Source: Haloarcula rubripromontorii (GTDB taxonomy: Archaea; Halobacteriota; Halobacteria; Halobacteriales; Haloarculaceae). Taken from it: a DNA stretch of 64,000 nt. This document shows positions 17,853 through 26,921 of this stretch, one piece after another. The stretch spans positions 248,001-312,000 of the forward strand of contig NZ_LIUF01000002.1 in assembly GCF_001280425.1 (NCBI RefSeq), written 5' to 3'. Position 1 is the stretch's first letter. Each line of letters starts with the position of its first letter. The position numbers and the translations under genes are program-made. The notes beneath the pieces are model-generated. The model did not search any database, was not told the DNA's origin, and saw only the letters and a program-made list of their open reading frames with translations.

Positions 17853-19459
17853 TCGAGTCGGTAGGTTGCGACGCGGTTGGCGGCATAGAGGAAACCGGCG
17901 ACAGCGCCGGCGACGGCGATCCCGACGCTCGTTATACCGCCTCCGCCGAGGAGCCACATTTTGTCGAACGGGAGTGCGAACAAGTCACGGACGGCGAGCA
18001 GGTACGTCACGCTTCCCGGTGCGACGGCCACGCCGAGGACGAGGAAGTACAGCCCGAACGCCCAGCCGCTCGGAACCACTACGTCGTGGCCCTGCACCGA
18101 CGACGACTCGAACTTCGGGAACACGACGCCGGCCCCAACGGCGATGGCCGGTGCGGCCAGGGTTGCGACGAGTGCGACTGTGAGTCCGACGGCGAGCGTG
18201 ACTGGCGGCGTTCCGGCGGCGACGCCGAGGCCGGCAACCAGTAGCGTCGTCACTACGACGCCGGGGAGTGCGCCCGCGAGGACAAGTCCGGTGACGAACG
18301 CCCGGCCGGAGACGTTGGCGGTCAGTGTCAGCGGCAGGACTCCTTCCTCGCCGCCAAGCGGATTGAGCGAAAACGCAGCCCCGAACGCCGCTGCGCTGGC
18401 GAGACCGGCACTGAGCGGGAGCGTCGGCGGGACCACTCTCTCCAGAATGACGATCTGGAGGTGATACACCAGGAAGAAAAACGGCATGATCGCGAACTGC
18501 ACGGTGATTGGCGCTCGCTTGGCACGGAGCCACGATTTCTGTGCGACAACGCGGGTTGCCGTCGATATCCGTCCTCTCAGCAGACGGTCAGAGAGTGTCC
18601 GCTTGTCGGCGTCGAACTCGTGATCGGGCTGGACCGGATCGACGTACCAGGTCCGTTCGGCCAGCCACAGACACACGACCGCGCCGAGGGGGAGCGCACC
18701 GAAAATCCCGATTGTGGCGACAGCGGCAGCGACCGGGTTCCCGCCGGTCCCCAGCACGAGCAGAATCACGTCGGCGGGCCACGAGAGCGGGGAGTGGGTC
18801 GCCAACCGGAGCACGCGAAACTGTATCGTCGGAACGGCTGTCATCGCGACCCAGCCAAGCGGCAGGAGCAGCGAGACGGCGGCTCCGATACTCGCGCGAT
18901 GACTCGCGACGAATGTTGAGCGGTTCGCGACCAGTTTCGTTACCAGCCCCAGACCGAAGCCGAGGACTGTACCCAGCAGCACGACCGCACCCGACCCGAC
19001 GAGGGCCACGACAGCGACAAGTACCCCGGCCTCACCGGCTGCAAGTCCGAGTACCAGCGCCAGAACCGGGATTGCGAGCGCGAGCGACACCCGACCGATC
19101 TCAGCGACGAGCAGCCCGGCCGCCGCGTCCTCGTAGGGGACTGTTGTCAGCAGTCCGTCGGCGGCGTCGGGCTCGCCGGCTGATTTCACCGTGTGCTGAA
19201 GCGTGAAGAAACCGACGAATCCGAGCAGCCCAACGATACTCGCCGTCGTCGCAAGCCTAACTGAGTGGGGATCACTCTCAGACAGGAAGCCGCCGAGAAA
19301 GAACGCCCCAGCGCCGATAACGAGACTGTATACCACGATGCCCAGCCCGCCTCCGAGGAATATGAGCGCGCCGCGTGTTGTCCCCTTGAGCTTTCGCAAT
19401 GTCCGTCGCAGTTCCGTCCGCGCTATTAGGGCGACGCGCCGGCCGTCCGGCCGTCTCAT
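17849..19459 (-). CDS. ABC exporter permease, large multi-helix type
   Basis: The 536-residue protein has about 12 hydrophobic helices, starting with a basic cytosolic segment (RTELRRTLRKLKGTTRG). It overlaps the upstream ATPase gene by four bases, so they form one exporter. The architecture resembles two ABC-2 permease halves joined in one chain. The substrate is unknown. It is distinct from the smaller exporter at 9.4-11.1 kb. Confidence 0.86.
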   Translation of the reverse strand: MRRPDGRRVALIARTELRRTLRKLKGTTRGALIFLGGGLGIVVYSLVIGAGAFFLGGFLSESDPHSVRLATTASIVGLLGFVGFFTLQHTVKSAGEPDAADGLLTTVPYEDAAAGLLVAEIGRVSLALAIPVLALVLGLAAGEAGVLVAVVALVGSGAVVLLGTVLGFGLGLVTKLVANRSTFVASHRASIGAAVSLLLPLGWVAMTAVPTIQFRVLRLATHSPLSWPADVILLVLGTGGNPVAAAVATIGIFGALPLGAVVCLWLAERTWYVDPVQPDHEFDADKRTLSDRLLRGRISTATRVVAQKSWLRAKRAPITVQFAIMPFFFLVYHLQIVILERVVPPTLPLSAGLASAAAFGAAFSLNPLGGEEGVLPLTLTANVSGRAFVTGLVLAGALPGVVVTTLLVAGLGVAAGTPPVTLAVGLTVALVATLAAPAIAVGAGVVFPKFESSSVQGHDVVVPSGWAFGLYFLVLGVAVAPGSVTYLLAVRDLFALPFDKMWLLGGGGITSVGIAVAGAVAGFLYAANRVATYRLD

Positions 19460-20196
19460 CGCTCTCCCGGGTGCTCGCTGGTCACGTCGAGGAACACGTC
19501 TTCGAGCGTGCTCCCGGACTCGACCCCGTCGGTCAGTTCCGCCGGCGACCCCTCCGCGACGAGGTCGCCGTCGTACAGGACACCGACGGTGTCGGCCAAC
19601 TCCTCGACGACAGGAAGAATGTGCGTCGAGAGGAAGACGGTGGTCTCCGCGGCCGCGACCTCGCTGATGGTATCACGCACTGTCCGGGCCGCCCGCGGGT
19701 CAAGTCCCGAGGTGGGTTCGTCCAGAAAGAGTACCTCGGGGTCGTGCAACAGCGCCTGGACGAGGCCGAGCTTCTGTTTCATCCCCTTCGAGTACGTCTC
19801 GACGCGCCGGTCGGCGTCCGCGTCGAGGTCGAACCGGTCGAGCAGCGACTCCACGCGGTTCCAGTCCTCGTGCCCGCGCAGGCCGGCGACGTACTCCAGT
19901 TGCTCGCGGCCGGTGAGTTCGTCGTACAGCGGCGGCTCCTCCGGGAGGAAGCCGATGTGTTCGACCACTGCGGCGCGGTCGGCGACCGACTCGCCCGCGA
20001 CCCGTGCGGTGCCGCTCGTCGGGTTCGTCAGCGTCGTCAGGATGCGAATCGTCGAGGTCTTACCCGCGCCGTTGGGGCCGAGAAAGCCGAAGACGCTCCC
20101 GCGTGGGACCGTGAGGTCGAGGTCTTCTATCGCCGAGAGCCCGCTGTAGCGCTTCGTCAACCCCTCGGTAACGATTGCGGGTGCTGGAGGGCACAT
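19456..20196 (-). CDS. ABC exporter ATP-binding protein
   Basis: The 246-residue ATPase carries Walker A GPNGAGKTS, the signature region YSKGMKQKLG, Walker B VLFLDEPTSGLD and the switch His in STHILP. The start at 20196 (MCPPAPAIV) gives the normal family N-terminus; the frame continues upstream to 20256 only into sequence unlike the family. The permease gene is directly downstream with a four-base overlap. Confidence 0.92.
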   Translation of the reverse strand: MCPPAPAIVTEGLTKRYSGLSAIEDLDLTVPRGSVFGFLGPNGAGKTSTIRILTTLTNPTSGTARVAGESVADRAAVVEHIGFLPEEPPLYDELTGREQLEYVAGLRGHEDWNRVESLLDRFDLDADADRRVETYSKGMKQKLGLVQALLHDPEVLFLDEPTSGLDPRAARTVRDTISEVAAAETTVFLSTHILPVVEELADTVGVLYDGDLVAEGSPAELTDGVESGSTLEDVFLDVTSEHPGER

Positions 20197-20271
20197 ACTG
20201 ACACTGCCGTTTCGACTGTGAAAAGGTCTTGTTGTTGTCGAGTGTCGGGTCCACACGCCAGTCTGCCGACG

Positions 20272-21645
20272 TTACTCTTCGACCGCTGCGTCGGCGGTAT
20301 CGGCGTCCGCGTCCTCATCTTCGTCACCGTCGTCAGGATTCTCCACCACTTCGATGCCGCGGTTGTTGACTGCGGACGGATCGAGACCGACCTCCTGCAG
20401 GAAGTTCTTGTACTCGCGCTCGCACTGCTCGGCGTCCTTCTGGCGGTCGCTGGCGCGGTCACACAGCGCCACGAGGTCCTCGGGCACGTCGTTGGTGTAG
20501 ACGATCCAGTGGTTGATGAGGTCCGAGAGCCGCCGGATGGGCGAGGTGAAGTGGCCGTAAATCTCGAAGTTCAGGGCGTGGTGGCCGCCGAAGGGGTCGT
20601 TCATGTACTTCGCGCGGGGCATCACCTTCATCACAGCCCACTGAATCTTATCGAGCTGGCGACCGGGGGCCTGTTCGAGCGTGGCGTTGACGGCCTTGCG
20701 GGGGTCGTCCCAGGCGTCGCCGGGGATGGAGACGCCGTCCAGTTCCTGAATCTCGACCAGCGCCTCGTCCCACTCGTCGGGGCTGGGCTGGGGGTGGACC
20801 CGATACATCGCCTCGACGCCGCGGTTCCACATCAGTTCGTGCGTGACGGCCTTGTTCGCCTTCAGCATGCACTCCTCGATGATGGTGTGGGCGCGGTCCC
20901 GCGCGGGGTTGAGGACGAGCGACCCCTCCTCCTTGCGCTGCTCGTGCATCCGGTCGGCCAGTTCCCAGACGCGCTCGGTCTTCTCCGCGAGGTCGACGCT
21001 CTGGTCTTCGAGGACGTCTTCCGCGGTCTCCGGCTCGTCGAGCAGTCGCTCGGCCTCGGTATAGGTCAGCCGGGCGTCGCTCCGGATGACCGACTTGTAG
21101 ATGTTGATCTCCTCGTAGCCGAGGTTCTCCTTGTCGAGGTGCATCTCGACGGTATGCGCCAGTCGGTCCTCGTTGGGGACCAGCGAACAGACGGTCTCGG
21201 CGAGGACGGGCGGCAGCATGTGGACGGTGTAGGCTGGCAGGTAGACGGTGTTCCCGCGCTCGACGGCCTGCTCCCACATCTTCGTGTCAGGGTTGACGTA
21301 GTGGGTCACGTCGGCGATGTGGACCCAGAGGACGATTTCGTCCTCACGCTCCTCGATGGAGATGGCGTCGTCGAAGTCCTGGGCGTCGATGGGGTCCGTC
21401 GTCCAGGTCGTCATCTCCCGGAGGTCCCGGCGCTCGTCGACCTCGTCCTCGATTTCAGCTTGCACGTCCTGCGTACGCTCCTTGGCTTCCTCAAGTACCT
21501 CTGGCGGAAACTCGTCGGGGATGCCGAACTTCTCGAACAGTTCCTCGCGCTTGTTCTCCAGATGTCGTGCCATCTCCGGGTCGATCTCGACCGGGCCCTG
21601 CCCTTCGGCGGTCCCGGCGGCCGCCTGCGCGTCCTCTGTAGTCAT
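20272..21645 (-). CDS. rnr: RNase R-type 3'-5' exoribonuclease (RNB domain)
   Basis: The 457-residue protein is a compact RNB protein. It has the catalytic metal-binding run DPIDAQDFDDAIS (Asp84-Asp93), and later GGHHALNFEIYGHFTSPIRR, the RNB C-terminal signature. Cold-shock and S1 domains found in bacterial RNase R are absent; instead there is a ~75-residue helical N-terminus and an Asp/Glu-rich tail (about 430-457). Haloarchaeal RNase R proteins are known in this reduced form and are the main exoribonuclease in species lacking an exosome. The gene stands alone. Confidence 0.93.
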   Translation of the reverse strand: MTTEDAQAAAGTAEGQGPVEIDPEMARHLENKREELFEKFGIPDEFPPEVLEEAKERTQDVQAEIEDEVDERRDLREMTTWTTDPIDAQDFDDAISIEEREDEIVLWVHIADVTHYVNPDTKMWEQAVERGNTVYLPAYTVHMLPPVLAETVCSLVPNEDRLAHTVEMHLDKENLGYEEINIYKSVIRSDARLTYTEAERLLDEPETAEDVLEDQSVDLAEKTERVWELADRMHEQRKEEGSLVLNPARDRAHTIIEECMLKANKAVTHELMWNRGVEAMYRVHPQPSPDEWDEALVEIQELDGVSIPGDAWDDPRKAVNATLEQAPGRQLDKIQWAVMKVMPRAKYMNDPFGGHHALNFEIYGHFTSPIRRLSDLINHWIVYTNDVPEDLVALCDRASDRQKDAEQCEREYKNFLQEVGLDPSAVNNRGIEVVENPDDGDEDEDADADTADAAVEE

Positions 21646-21711
21646 GTCACCCGGTACGAACAGGGCGTAGTTATGGCTGTCGGGGTGGGACTGGGCCGTG
21701 GCTCCCGCGTC

Positions 21712-21996
21712 TCATTCCCTGCGAGCGTCGCTCTCTGAGAGTTCCCGGAACCGTTTCAGGAACGTCTCTTGATCGGCCTCGCCCGCTCCGGCGGCATCGA
21801 GCGTCGTTTCGAGGCCATCCCGTGGTTGCTGGCACAGCTCGGCAAAACAGGCTTTACAGAGGTGTTCGAACGTCTTGTCACGCCGGTCCCATCGGTCGCC
21901 GTGTTTGTCGTACTCGCGGGCCTCGGATCGTAAGATGGACTCCCCACACGCGATGCAGGTGACTGACTCTCCCCGGGAATTCCGGGACCCGAACAT
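21712..21996 (-). CDS. Small zinc-finger protein (DUF7562-like)
   Basis: The 94-residue protein opens MFGSRNSRGESVTCIACG and has two Cys pairs (CIAC at about 14-17 and CKAC at about 48-51) that can hold one zinc ion. An acidic helical C-terminus follows. The frame extends 27 codons upstream, but that part is Arg/Lys-rich and unlike the rest, so ATG 21996 is preferred. It is similar to small haloarchaeal zinc proteins of unknown role (DUF7562 is a tentative name). Confidence 0.75.
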   Translation of the reverse strand: MFGSRNSRGESVTCIACGESILRSEAREYDKHGDRWDRRDKTFEHLCKACFAELCQQPRDGLETTLDAAGAGEADQETFLKRFRELSESDARRE

Positions 21997-22125
21997 ACCT
22001 GTCAGTTGTCGGTGACACCGTTTAGAGCTTTTCGCACAGGCAACAGTCCCCCGTTTTCGGGCCACACGTTTATTCACCAGCCGCTATTACACAGGGTATC
22101 GGCTATTCCGAGCCAGGGACACTGA

Positions 22126-23706
22126 ATGAAGCCACCAGAGACACTCGCTCACTCGACGTTGGACACGCTACCCATCAATATCGCTGTCCTCGACGACGAG
22201 GGAACGATCCTGTTCACCAACCGCGCCTGGCGGGAGTTCGCGGGCGACGAGGACGGAGAGATGGAGGGGACGAACTACTTCACGACAACTGATGTCGACG
22301 CGGACGAATACGCCGGACAGGCAGTCGGCGGCATCGAATCGGTCATCGACGGTGAGCAGGACCTGTTCACGATGGAGTATCCGTGTCATTCTCCAGAGGA
22401 GAAACAGTGGTTTCTGATGCGGGTCGCACCGTTACCCGACGACGAGGCCGGGAGCGCAGTCGTCGCACACATCGATATCACCCAGCGGAAGCTCGCCGAG
22501 CTGGCGGCCGAGCGACGGAGCGAGGAGCTCAAAGCCGAACGACAGAACCTCAAACAGCTCGTCGACCGGGTCGACGGGCTGTTGAAAGCAGTGATGGGCG
22601 ACGTACTGACCGTCGACTCGCGCGAGGCCATCCAGCAGACCGTCTGTGACCGGCTGGCCGAAGTCGACTCCTACCAGTTCGCCTGGGTGTCCGAACTCGA
22701 TCTGCGCGATGAGACGCTGTCGTCGACGGCGCTCTCCGCGGACCACCCGACAACGCTGTCTATCCCGCTGGACGCCGACGACCCGGTCGCGGAGGCGGCC
22801 CGGACTGAGGAGATGCAGGTGGTGACCGGCGACATCGACGACCAGCACAGCCGCCTCGCCGACTCGGACGTGGCATCGGTCGCGGCAGTCCCGCTCGTCT
22901 CCGGCGAGTCGCTGTACGGCGTCCTCACTGTCTACGCTGACAGCGACGACGTGTTCGACCCCCGAGAGCAGGCCGTACTGGGGACCATCGGCCGGGCGAC
23001 CGCGGCGGCCATCGACGCCCGTGAGACCAGCCGACTGTTGACCGCCGACAACGTCACCGAACTCGAACTGCGGGTCACCGACCCTGAGGTGTTCTACATC
23101 GACGTGGCGAGCGAACTCGGCTGTTCGATGGAGTACGGCGGGAGCGTCCCCGACGGCGAGGAGACGGTGATGTTCTTCCTCGTCGAGACCGACGACCCCT
23201 CCGCGGTCTGTGCCGTCGCCGCCGACCACCCGCAGGTCTCGGGCGTCTCGCACGTCTCGACGGCCGACGACGCGGCGCTGTTCGAGTTCACCGTCTCGGA
23301 CCCGCCCGTCGTCTCCGTCGTCGCCGACCGGGGCGCACAGACCGGCGACATTCTGGTCGAACCCGGCCAGGCGACGGTGACCGTCGCGCTCCCGGCGTCG
23401 ATGGAGACGCGGAGCGTGGTCGAGCAGGTCCGGGACCGGTACCCGGAGACGGAACTGCTCTCCGTGCGGGAACGGGACGAGCCACCGGTCTCCCGGCAGG
23501 CATTCATCGCAAACGTCGAGGACCGACTGACCAATCGCCAGCTAACGGCGCTCCGGAAAGGGTTTCTCGGCGGCTTCTTCGACTGGCCGCGCGACGTCTC
23601 CGGCGAGCAACTGGCCGAGTCGATGGATATCTGCCCATCGACGTTCCACCAGCACCTCCGTGCTGGTGAGCGAAAGTTATTGGAAGAAGTGTTCGAAAAC
23701 TGGTAA
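22126..23706 (+). CDS. bat: Bat-type transcriptional regulator (PAS-GAF-HTH-10)
   Basis: The 526-residue protein has an N-terminal PAS domain (about 12-122), a GAF domain (about 150-305), the bacterio-opsin activator middle domain (about 310-455) and a C-terminal HTH-10 (about 468-520: LTNRQLTALRKGFLGGFFDWPR and CPSTFHQHLRAGERKLLEEV). This is the layout of Bat, the oxygen/light-responsive activator of bacterio-opsin and carotenoid genes. It lies directly upstream, on the same strand, of crtB, crtY and brp, which makes control of retinal synthesis its most likely job. The gene symbol rests on this context; haloarchaea have many Bat paralogues. Confidence 0.88.
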   Translation: MKPPETLAHSTLDTLPINIAVLDDEGTILFTNRAWREFAGDEDGEMEGTNYFTTTDVDADEYAGQAVGGIESVIDGEQDLFTMEYPCHSPEEKQWFLMRVAPLPDDEAGSAVVAHIDITQRKLAELAAERRSEELKAERQNLKQLVDRVDGLLKAVMGDVLTVDSREAIQQTVCDRLAEVDSYQFAWVSELDLRDETLSSTALSADHPTTLSIPLDADDPVAEAARTEEMQVVTGDIDDQHSRLADSDVASVAAVPLVSGESLYGVLTVYADSDDVFDPREQAVLGTIGRATAAAIDARETSRLLTADNVTELELRVTDPEVFYIDVASELGCSMEYGGSVPDGEETVMFFLVETDDPSAVCAVAADHPQVSGVSHVSTADDAALFEFTVSDPPVVSVVADRGAQTGDILVEPGQATVTVALPASMETRSVVEQVRDRYPETELLSVRERDEPPVSRQAFIANVEDRLTNRQLTALRKGFLGGFFDWPRDVSGEQLAESMDICPSTFHQHLRAGERKLLEEVFENW

Positions 23707-23792
23707 CCCGTGCCTTTGAACCCCTCTCTCGACAGCGGACTCCTGACGCGGTTCCCGAAGCAGTTTGGTAGTCTACTTATGCGGATAACAAC

Positions 23793-23798
23793 CGTATA
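23793..23798 (+). promoter_or_regulatory. Possible TATA box between bat and crtB
   Basis: The string tatata lies in the AT-rich part of the 256-base gap between bat and crtB, followed by an imperfect inverted repeat (gtgtc...ctgtc / gacag-gacac, about 23821-23855). It is too far from ATG 23963 for a leaderless start, so a 5' leader of ~140 bases, or another promoter, would be needed. Confidence 0.35.
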
Positions 23799-23962
23799 TA
23801 CATGTAGTGATATCGAACCAGTGTCCTCTCTGTCGTCAGCGAACGGACAGGACACACTCCCCCGTGATAGCGGTGCAACCACGGGTCGACCGGACCAGTA
23901 CGCACAGCCTCCAGACAAGCCCGCGACGAATCGTCCGCCGAATGACCTCCCGATAGCTTTCA

Positions 23963-24934
23963 ATGCACTCCGATAACATTCAAACGAGCAAATCGATACA
24001 GCAGGAAACCGGACGGACGTTCCACCTTGCGACACGTCTGCTTCCGGAACGTATCCGCCACCCGACGTACGTCATGTACGCGTTCTTCCGGGTCGCGGAC
24101 GAGGTCGTTGACCAGCCGGACGGCCCGCCACCGACCGTCCAGCACGAGCAACTGGAGGTGATTCGCGAGGCCGCGCTCGGGAACATCGACCCGGCTGAAA
24201 CAGACCACGAGGCGGTCATGGCGGCGTTTCAGGATCTCGCCGAGCGTCACGACATCTCCGAGGAAACGATCAATGTCTTCATCGACGCGATGGAGATGGA
24301 TATCGCACAGGCCCGCTACGAGACGTTCGAGGACCTCCGCGAGTACATGCGTGGCTCCGCCGTCGCGGTCGGGCACATGATGACAGAGGTGATGGATCCG
24401 CCACAGAAGGACGAGGCGTTGCCCCACGCAACGGCGCTGGCAGAGGCGTTTCAGCTCTCGAACTTCCTGCGAGATGTCCGCGAGGACATCCACGACTACG
24501 GGCGGGTGTACCTCCCACAGGAGACGCTTGACCGCCACGGTGTCACCGAAGAGCAACTGGCCGACGCCGAAGTCGACGACGCCTTTCGCGCCGTGATGCA
24601 GGAGGAACTGGCCCGGACCGACGAACTGTACCGCGAGGGCGTCGCCGGTATCCGGTACCTGCCAGAGGACTGCCAGTTCGGCGTGTTGCTGGCCGCAGTC
24701 CTGTACGCCGACCACCACCGGCTCATTCGCGACCGCGGCTACGACGTGCTGACGGAGACGCCGGACCTCACCCGCCGCCGCCGGCTTTGGCTTCTCGCCC
24801 GCACGTGGTGGCACTGGCGGCGCAACGGCGACCCCGAAGCGACGTTTTACACCGTGAGCGCGGTCTCCGAGCGCGGCCCCGGCGAGACGCCGACAGACGC
24901 TCACAGCCACGGGCAGCCCACGTGGCGTGGATGA
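23963..24934 (+). CDS. crtB: Phytoene synthase
   Basis: The 323-residue protein is a trans-isoprenyl diphosphate synthase of the squalene/phytoene family. The first Asp-rich motif is DEVVD (46-50) and the second is within RDVREDIHDYGRVYLP (about 172-187); both bind Mg-diphosphate. It joins two geranylgeranyl diphosphates into phytoene, the first C40 carotenoid. It opens the crtB-crtY-brp run that leads to retinal. Start ATG 23963 matches the family N-terminus. Confidence 0.93.
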   Translation: MHSDNIQTSKSIQQETGRTFHLATRLLPERIRHPTYVMYAFFRVADEVVDQPDGPPPTVQHEQLEVIREAALGNIDPAETDHEAVMAAFQDLAERHDISEETINVFIDAMEMDIAQARYETFEDLREYMRGSAVAVGHMMTEVMDPPQKDEALPHATALAEAFQLSNFLRDVREDIHDYGRVYLPQETLDRHGVTEEQLADAEVDDAFRAVMQEELARTDELYREGVAGIRYLPEDCQFGVLLAAVLYADHHRLIRDRGYDVLTETPDLTRRRRLWLLARTWWHWRRNGDPEATFYTVSAVSERGPGETPTDAHSHGQPTWRG

Positions 24935-24982
24935 CAGCCGCGCGTCGGGCGTCGTCGCTGACCCGGTGTCGCACCTGAACTA

Positions 24983-25708
24983 ATGTTGCCCACGCCCACG
25001 TATCTCCAGTTCCACGCCCTGTTGGTGGTCCCGGTGGTGGCCGGACTGGTACTGACGGCCACCTACCGCCTCGGGAGCCGCCGGGACGTACTCACAGCAA
25101 CGGCCATACTCACAGGCTTGGCGCTCGTCTACACGACGCCGTGGGACGGCGCGCTCATCCGGCGCGGCGTCTGGTGGTACGGCGACGGGGCCGTACTCGT
25201 GCGATTCTGGTCGATTCCACTCGGCGAGTACCTCTTTTTCGTCCTGCAGACCGCGATGGTGGGGCTGTGGGTGGCCCGGTTTCGGGTGGACACGGAGCGC
25301 TCGCTGGCGACGCCGCTACGAACGCGGCTCGTCGGGCTTGCCGCCGCACTCGCCGTCATTTTGTTCGGCCTCGTGCTCCTGCGCTCTGACTCAGGGCTGT
25401 ATCTCGGGTCGCTGCTGGTCTGGAGCGGACCGATCCTCGCCATTCAGTGGCTGTTCGGGTGGCACTACCTCGTCGGCGAGTGGCGCACAGTCGGCCTCGC
25501 GACGCTGGTCCCGACGGCCTATCTCTGTGGCATCGACAGCATCGCCATTCGGCTCGGTGTCTGGACCATCTCGAAACAGTACACGACCGGCTACACGATT
25601 CCCCTGCTCGACCTGCCGATTGAGGAGGCAGTCTTCTTCCTGCTGACGACGCTGTTCGTCGTACAGGGGGTCGTACTCTACGTCTGGCTCATCGACAGAT
25701 GGAAGTGA
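24983..25708 (+). CDS. crtY: Lycopene beta-cyclase, fused CrtYc-CrtYd type
   Basis: The 241-residue membrane protein has about seven helices and two tandem lycopene-cyclase domains, each with the family acidic motif: IPLGEYLFF (78-86) and LPIEEAVFF (211-219). It converts lycopene to beta-carotene in the membrane, without the FAD fold of plant-type cyclases. It sits 48 bases after crtB and overlaps brp by ten bases, so the three genes probably form an operon. Confidence 0.93.
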   Translation: MLPTPTYLQFHALLVVPVVAGLVLTATYRLGSRRDVLTATAILTGLALVYTTPWDGALIRRGVWWYGDGAVLVRFWSIPLGEYLFFVLQTAMVGLWVARFRVDTERSLATPLRTRLVGLAAALAVILFGLVLLRSDSGLYLGSLLVWSGPILAIQWLFGWHYLVGEWRTVGLATLVPTAYLCGIDSIAIRLGVWTISKQYTTGYTIPLLDLPIEEAVFFLLTTLFVVQGVVLYVWLIDRWK

Positions 25709-26730
25709 CTTACCGCACCGCCGTCGAGCCGTCGGTTCGCTACCGGGTCGCCCTGATTCCCGGCTGGATTGCCAGTCTTGCCGTCGTCGCGCCGGTCCTC
25801 GCTGGAGTCTCGATACCGCCCGCGCTCCAGTATGCCCCGCTGGTCGTCAGTGCCGTCCTGCTCGGCCTGCCCCACGGTGCGGTCGACCACCTCGCGGTCG
25901 CACGCACCCGCGGGCAGCGCCCGGACTGGCGGGCCATCGCCCGCGTGTTCGCGCTCTACGGCGTCGTCGGCGGAGCCTACGCCGTCGCCTGGTTCCTCGC
26001 GCCCGCGGCGGCCTTTGTCCTGTTCATCGCGGTGACGTGGTTCCACTGGGGGCAAGGTGACCTGTACGCGCTGCGTGCGCTGGCCGACGCTGACCACCTC
26101 CGGTCGGTACCCCAGCGAATCGGCACCGTTCTGATTCGCGGCGGCCTGCCGATGCTGGTCCCGTTGCTCGCCTTCCCTGACTGGTATCGCCGCGTTGCAA
26201 CCGATTTGGTGTCGCTGTTCGCGCCCGGTGCCGTGGCGGCTATCGGCTGGGCGTTCCGGACGGACGTGCGAACCGCGCTCGCCGTCGCCTACGGCGCGCT
26301 CGTCGTGGCGACGCTTGCCGTCGGGTTCGCCCGCGCCGACGCCCGTCGGCCGTGGCTGCTCGACGCCGGTGAGACGCTGGGGCTGGTCGCGTACTTCGCG
26401 CTTGTCCCGCCGGTGCTGGCCATCGGCGTGTACTTCTGTCTCTGGCACTCGCTGCGCCACGTCGTTCGCCTGCTGCTGGTCGACGACGACGCCACTGCCG
26501 CGCTCGAAAACCGCGACCCAGCGGCGGCGCTGGCCCGATTCGCTCGCGACGCCGCACCGCTGACCGCCGCCTCGCTCGCCCTGCTCGGCGGGCTGTACTT
26601 TCTGGTCCCGAATCCGCCGGGGTCCGTTCCGGAGTGGGTCGCCCTGTATCTGGTGTTCATCGCTGTCGTCACGCTGCCCCACGTCGTGGTGGTCAGTATC
26701 ATGGACCGCGAACAGGGCGTCTGGGTGTAG
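25699..26730 (+). CDS. brp: Beta-carotene 15,15'-dioxygenase, Brp/Blh family
   Basis: The 343-residue membrane protein has about eight helices. The four conserved histidine motifs of Brp/Blh are visible: GLPHGAVDH (about 57-65), WFHWGQGD (about 113-120), LWHSLRH (about 248-254) and TLPHVVVV (near 327). The enzyme cleaves beta-carotene into two retinals, the chromophore for rhodopsins. The ten-base overlap with crtY couples cyclisation and cleavage. No opsin gene is in the window, so the retinal must serve rhodopsins encoded elsewhere. Confidence 0.93.
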   Translation: MEVTYRTAVEPSVRYRVALIPGWIASLAVVAPVLAGVSIPPALQYAPLVVSAVLLGLPHGAVDHLAVARTRGQRPDWRAIARVFALYGVVGGAYAVAWFLAPAAAFVLFIAVTWFHWGQGDLYALRALADADHLRSVPQRIGTVLIRGGLPMLVPLLAFPDWYRRVATDLVSLFAPGAVAAIGWAFRTDVRTALAVAYGALVVATLAVGFARADARRPWLLDAGETLGLVAYFALVPPVLAIGVYFCLWHSLRHVVRLLLVDDDATAALENRDPAAALARFARDAAPLTAASLALLGGLYFLVPNPPGSVPEWVALYLVFIAVVTLPHVVVVSIMDREQGVWV

Positions 26731-26793
26731 TCGGCACCCGCTCTAGGTGGCGCTATGATTGGATGTCTGGAAGAACTGAAGTCGAAAATCACG

Positions 26794-26917
26794 GTGGGCA
26801 TCCGCGCAAGCGAAGCAAGGCGCGGTTCACCGAACGCGAGCGGAGCGAGCGTTCGGCCTTTTTCGCCCACGTTTTTGCGCCGAGTGGTGCGCTGCGCGCA
26901 CCCGAGGCGGAAAAAGG
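26794..26917. terminator. Nested hairpins between convergent brp and rpl15e
   Basis: Three inverted repeats are packed in this gap. CGAACGC/GCGTTCG has arms at 26831-26837 and 26849-26855. GGTGCGC-TGC-GCGCACC covers 26886-26902. An outer pair CCTTTTTCGCC (26857-26867) and GGCGGAAAAAGG (26906-26917) encloses the second hairpin. Because the flanking genes converge and T-runs occur on both strands, it may work as a bidirectional terminator. The gagcggagcgag core resembles intergenic palindromes common in haloarchaeal genomes. Confidence 0.5.
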
Positions 26918-26921
26918 TGGG

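Noticed and set aside
19399-21738. A 779-codon open frame on the plus strand antisense to the ABC ATPase and RNase R genes.
   Set aside because: It is the antisense shadow of two clear genes in high-GC DNA. The protein is Val/Asp/Leu/Arg-rich without any domain.
23819-23860. An imperfect inverted repeat upstream of crtB as a Bat-binding site.
   Set aside because: The arms need a four-base bulge and the position is far from the start; too weak to call.
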